Shown: positions 5,393-5,642 of the stretch, piece by piece
Layout of the letters: each line of letters starts with the position of its first letter
Position numbering within the stretch: position 1 is the first letter of the stretch
Assembly (NCBI GenBank): GCA_041659545.1
Contig: JBAZYB010000255.1
Coordinates: 1 to 5,642 of the forward strand
Direction of reading: 5' to 3'
Origin: Hyphomicrobium_A sp041659545
GTDB taxonomy: Bacteria > Pseudomonadota > Alphaproteobacteria > Rhizobiales > Hyphomicrobiaceae
DNA length: 5,642 nucleotides
Position numbers and translations under genes: made by a program
The notes under the pieces: model-generated
Told to the model about the DNA's origin: nothing
Seen by the model: only the letters and a program-made list of their open reading frames with translations
Database searches by the model: none

Positions 5393-5464
5393 GGCTAACA
5401 TCCAAATGCAGCCGACGCGCCGCGTGACGCTTGGCGGCGCGCGGCTGATTTGGCAACGTTGGGG
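5393..5464 (+). other. attC site of cassette 8, with atypical R' end
   Basis: R'' is GGCTAAC at 5393-5399, which pairs exactly with GTTAGCC at the head of cassette 8. Arms 5402-5421 and 5436-5453 pair perfectly except for the unpaired G5408 and A5415. R' is GTTGGGG at 5458-5464; the final base breaks the GTTRRRY consensus. The arms differ from those of cassette 1 by a compensated base-pair swap (C5409-G5447 here, G-C there). Confidence 0.93.
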
Positions 5465-5522
5465 CGGACGAAGACGGTAGGATTTGTTCAATCGAAGTGG
5501 ACGTGGCTGTGGATCGTCTCGG

Positions 5523-5530
5523 AAGGAGGA
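5523..5530 (+). promoter_or_regulatory. Strong Shine-Dalgarno site
   Basis: AAGGAGGA is close to a perfect complement of the 16S rRNA tail, ending four bases before the ATG at 5535. It is the strongest ribosome binding site in the window; most cassette genes here have weak ones. Confidence 0.85.
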
Positions 5531-5534
5531 GATC

Positions 5535-5642
5535 ATGCTGAAGTCATCATCACGAGCCATCGGGACGACAGCGTTGATATTGCCAGTTGTCCTGTTCGCT
5601 TCCCCCCCGCAAGCAAGGCCCTCAGCCGCGCAGTCAGCCCCT
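5535..5642 (+). CDS. Exported protein, 5' part only (runs off the window)
   Basis: Only the first 36 codons are present, and the frame stays open to the last base. The N terminus reads MLKSSSRAIGTTALILPVV and continues LFASPPQARPSAAQSAP. This is a typical Sec signal peptide, with K3 and R7 in the basic start, a hydrophobic core from about residue 9 to 22, and a likely cut near ASPPQA. No lipobox cysteine is seen. The Pro/Ala-rich start of the mature part suggests a linker. The start is well fixed by AAGGAGGA just upstream. It may be the gene of a ninth cassette or the first chromosomal gene beyond the array; the R' before it is atypical, and no further attC can be seen in the window. The function cannot be judged from this fragment. 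Confidence 0.7.
   Translation, partial: MLKSSSRAIGTTALILPVVLFASPPQARPSAAQSAP

Larger units (their letters stand above)
2..5642 (+). mobile_element. Integron gene cassette array (eight complete cassettes, one partial)
   Basis: Eight attC sites separate short one-gene units, all in the same orientation, which is the defining layout of an integron cassette array. Cassette extents, cut between G and TT of each R' core, are 3-672, 673-1257, 1258-1897, 1898-2705, 2706-3480, 3481-4185, 4186-4899 and 4900-5458; a ninth may begin at 5459. The seven bases at 2-8 (GTTAGCC) are the R' end of the attC of a cassette lying upstream. In each complete cassette the starting core is the exact reverse complement of that cassette's own R'', as expected if each was once a closed circle with a paired attC. 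There is no integrase gene, attI or Pc promoter here, so this is an interior or distal part of a chromosomal integron or an integrase-less cluster (CALIN); the window cannot tell which. Confidence 0.95.

Noticed and set aside
595..5464. Recurring hairpin repeats as a CRISPR array or as terminators
   Set aside because: The repeats are 560-810 bases apart with genes between them and have attC cores and extrahelical bases. No T-tract follows the hairpins, so they are not typical rho-independent terminators.
5484..5512. TTGTTC as a -35 box for the last gene
   Set aside because: No acceptable -10 box lies 16-18 bases downstream (CTGTGG at 5507-5512).

Overview
The window is a run of integron gene cassettes: eight complete cassettes and the start of a possible ninth. 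Every gene lies on the + strand. Each complete cassette has one gene, or one overlapping gene pair, followed by an attC recombination site. All eight attC sites were found by eye from their paired core sites (R'' of the type GCCTAAC, R' of the type GTTAGGC) and from inner arms that are inverted repeats with two unpaired bases on the R'' side. No integron integrase, attI site or Pc promoter is visible. The window is therefore either an interior or distal piece of a sedentary chromosomal integron or a cluster of attC sites lacking an integrase (CALIN). The host cannot be named. By eye the DNA is GC-rich, which fits an environmental bacterium, possibly a proteobacterium, but cassettes come from mixed sources, so gene content says little about the host.

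Layout, with boundaries taken between G and TT of R': cassette 1 (3-672) DUF433 antitoxin and DUF5615 PIN-like toxin; cassette 2 (673-1257) small HNH-type protein; cassette 3 (1258-1897) exported DUF6438-like protein; cassette 4 (1898-2705) potassium-channel-like membrane protein; cassette 5 (2706-3480) unknown, probably helical protein with an RX5H motif; cassette 6 (3481-4185) DJ-1/PfpI-family protein; cassette 7 (4186-4899) unknown protein with two N-terminal membrane helices; cassette 8 (4900-5458) SnoaL/NTF2-like protein; and from 5459 a leader and the first 36 codons of an exported protein with a very strong ribosome binding site. No gene-free stretch exceeds 300 bases; the gaps are attC sites and short leaders.

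The genes do not form a pathway; each cassette is an independent mobile unit. The exception worth attention is the junction of cassettes 3 and 4. Cassette 4 starts with the unusual core TTCGAC instead of TTAGGC. That removes a TAG stop that would end the cassette 3 reading frame inside R', so the frame runs 10 codons into cassette 4 and stops in an ATGA overlap with the channel gene start. The unusual core is matched by the R'' of cassette 4's own attC (GTCGAAC), so it is an inherited property of that cassette and not a sequencing error. In all eight complete cassettes the starting core is the exact reverse complement of the cassette's own R'', which strongly confirms the boundaries.
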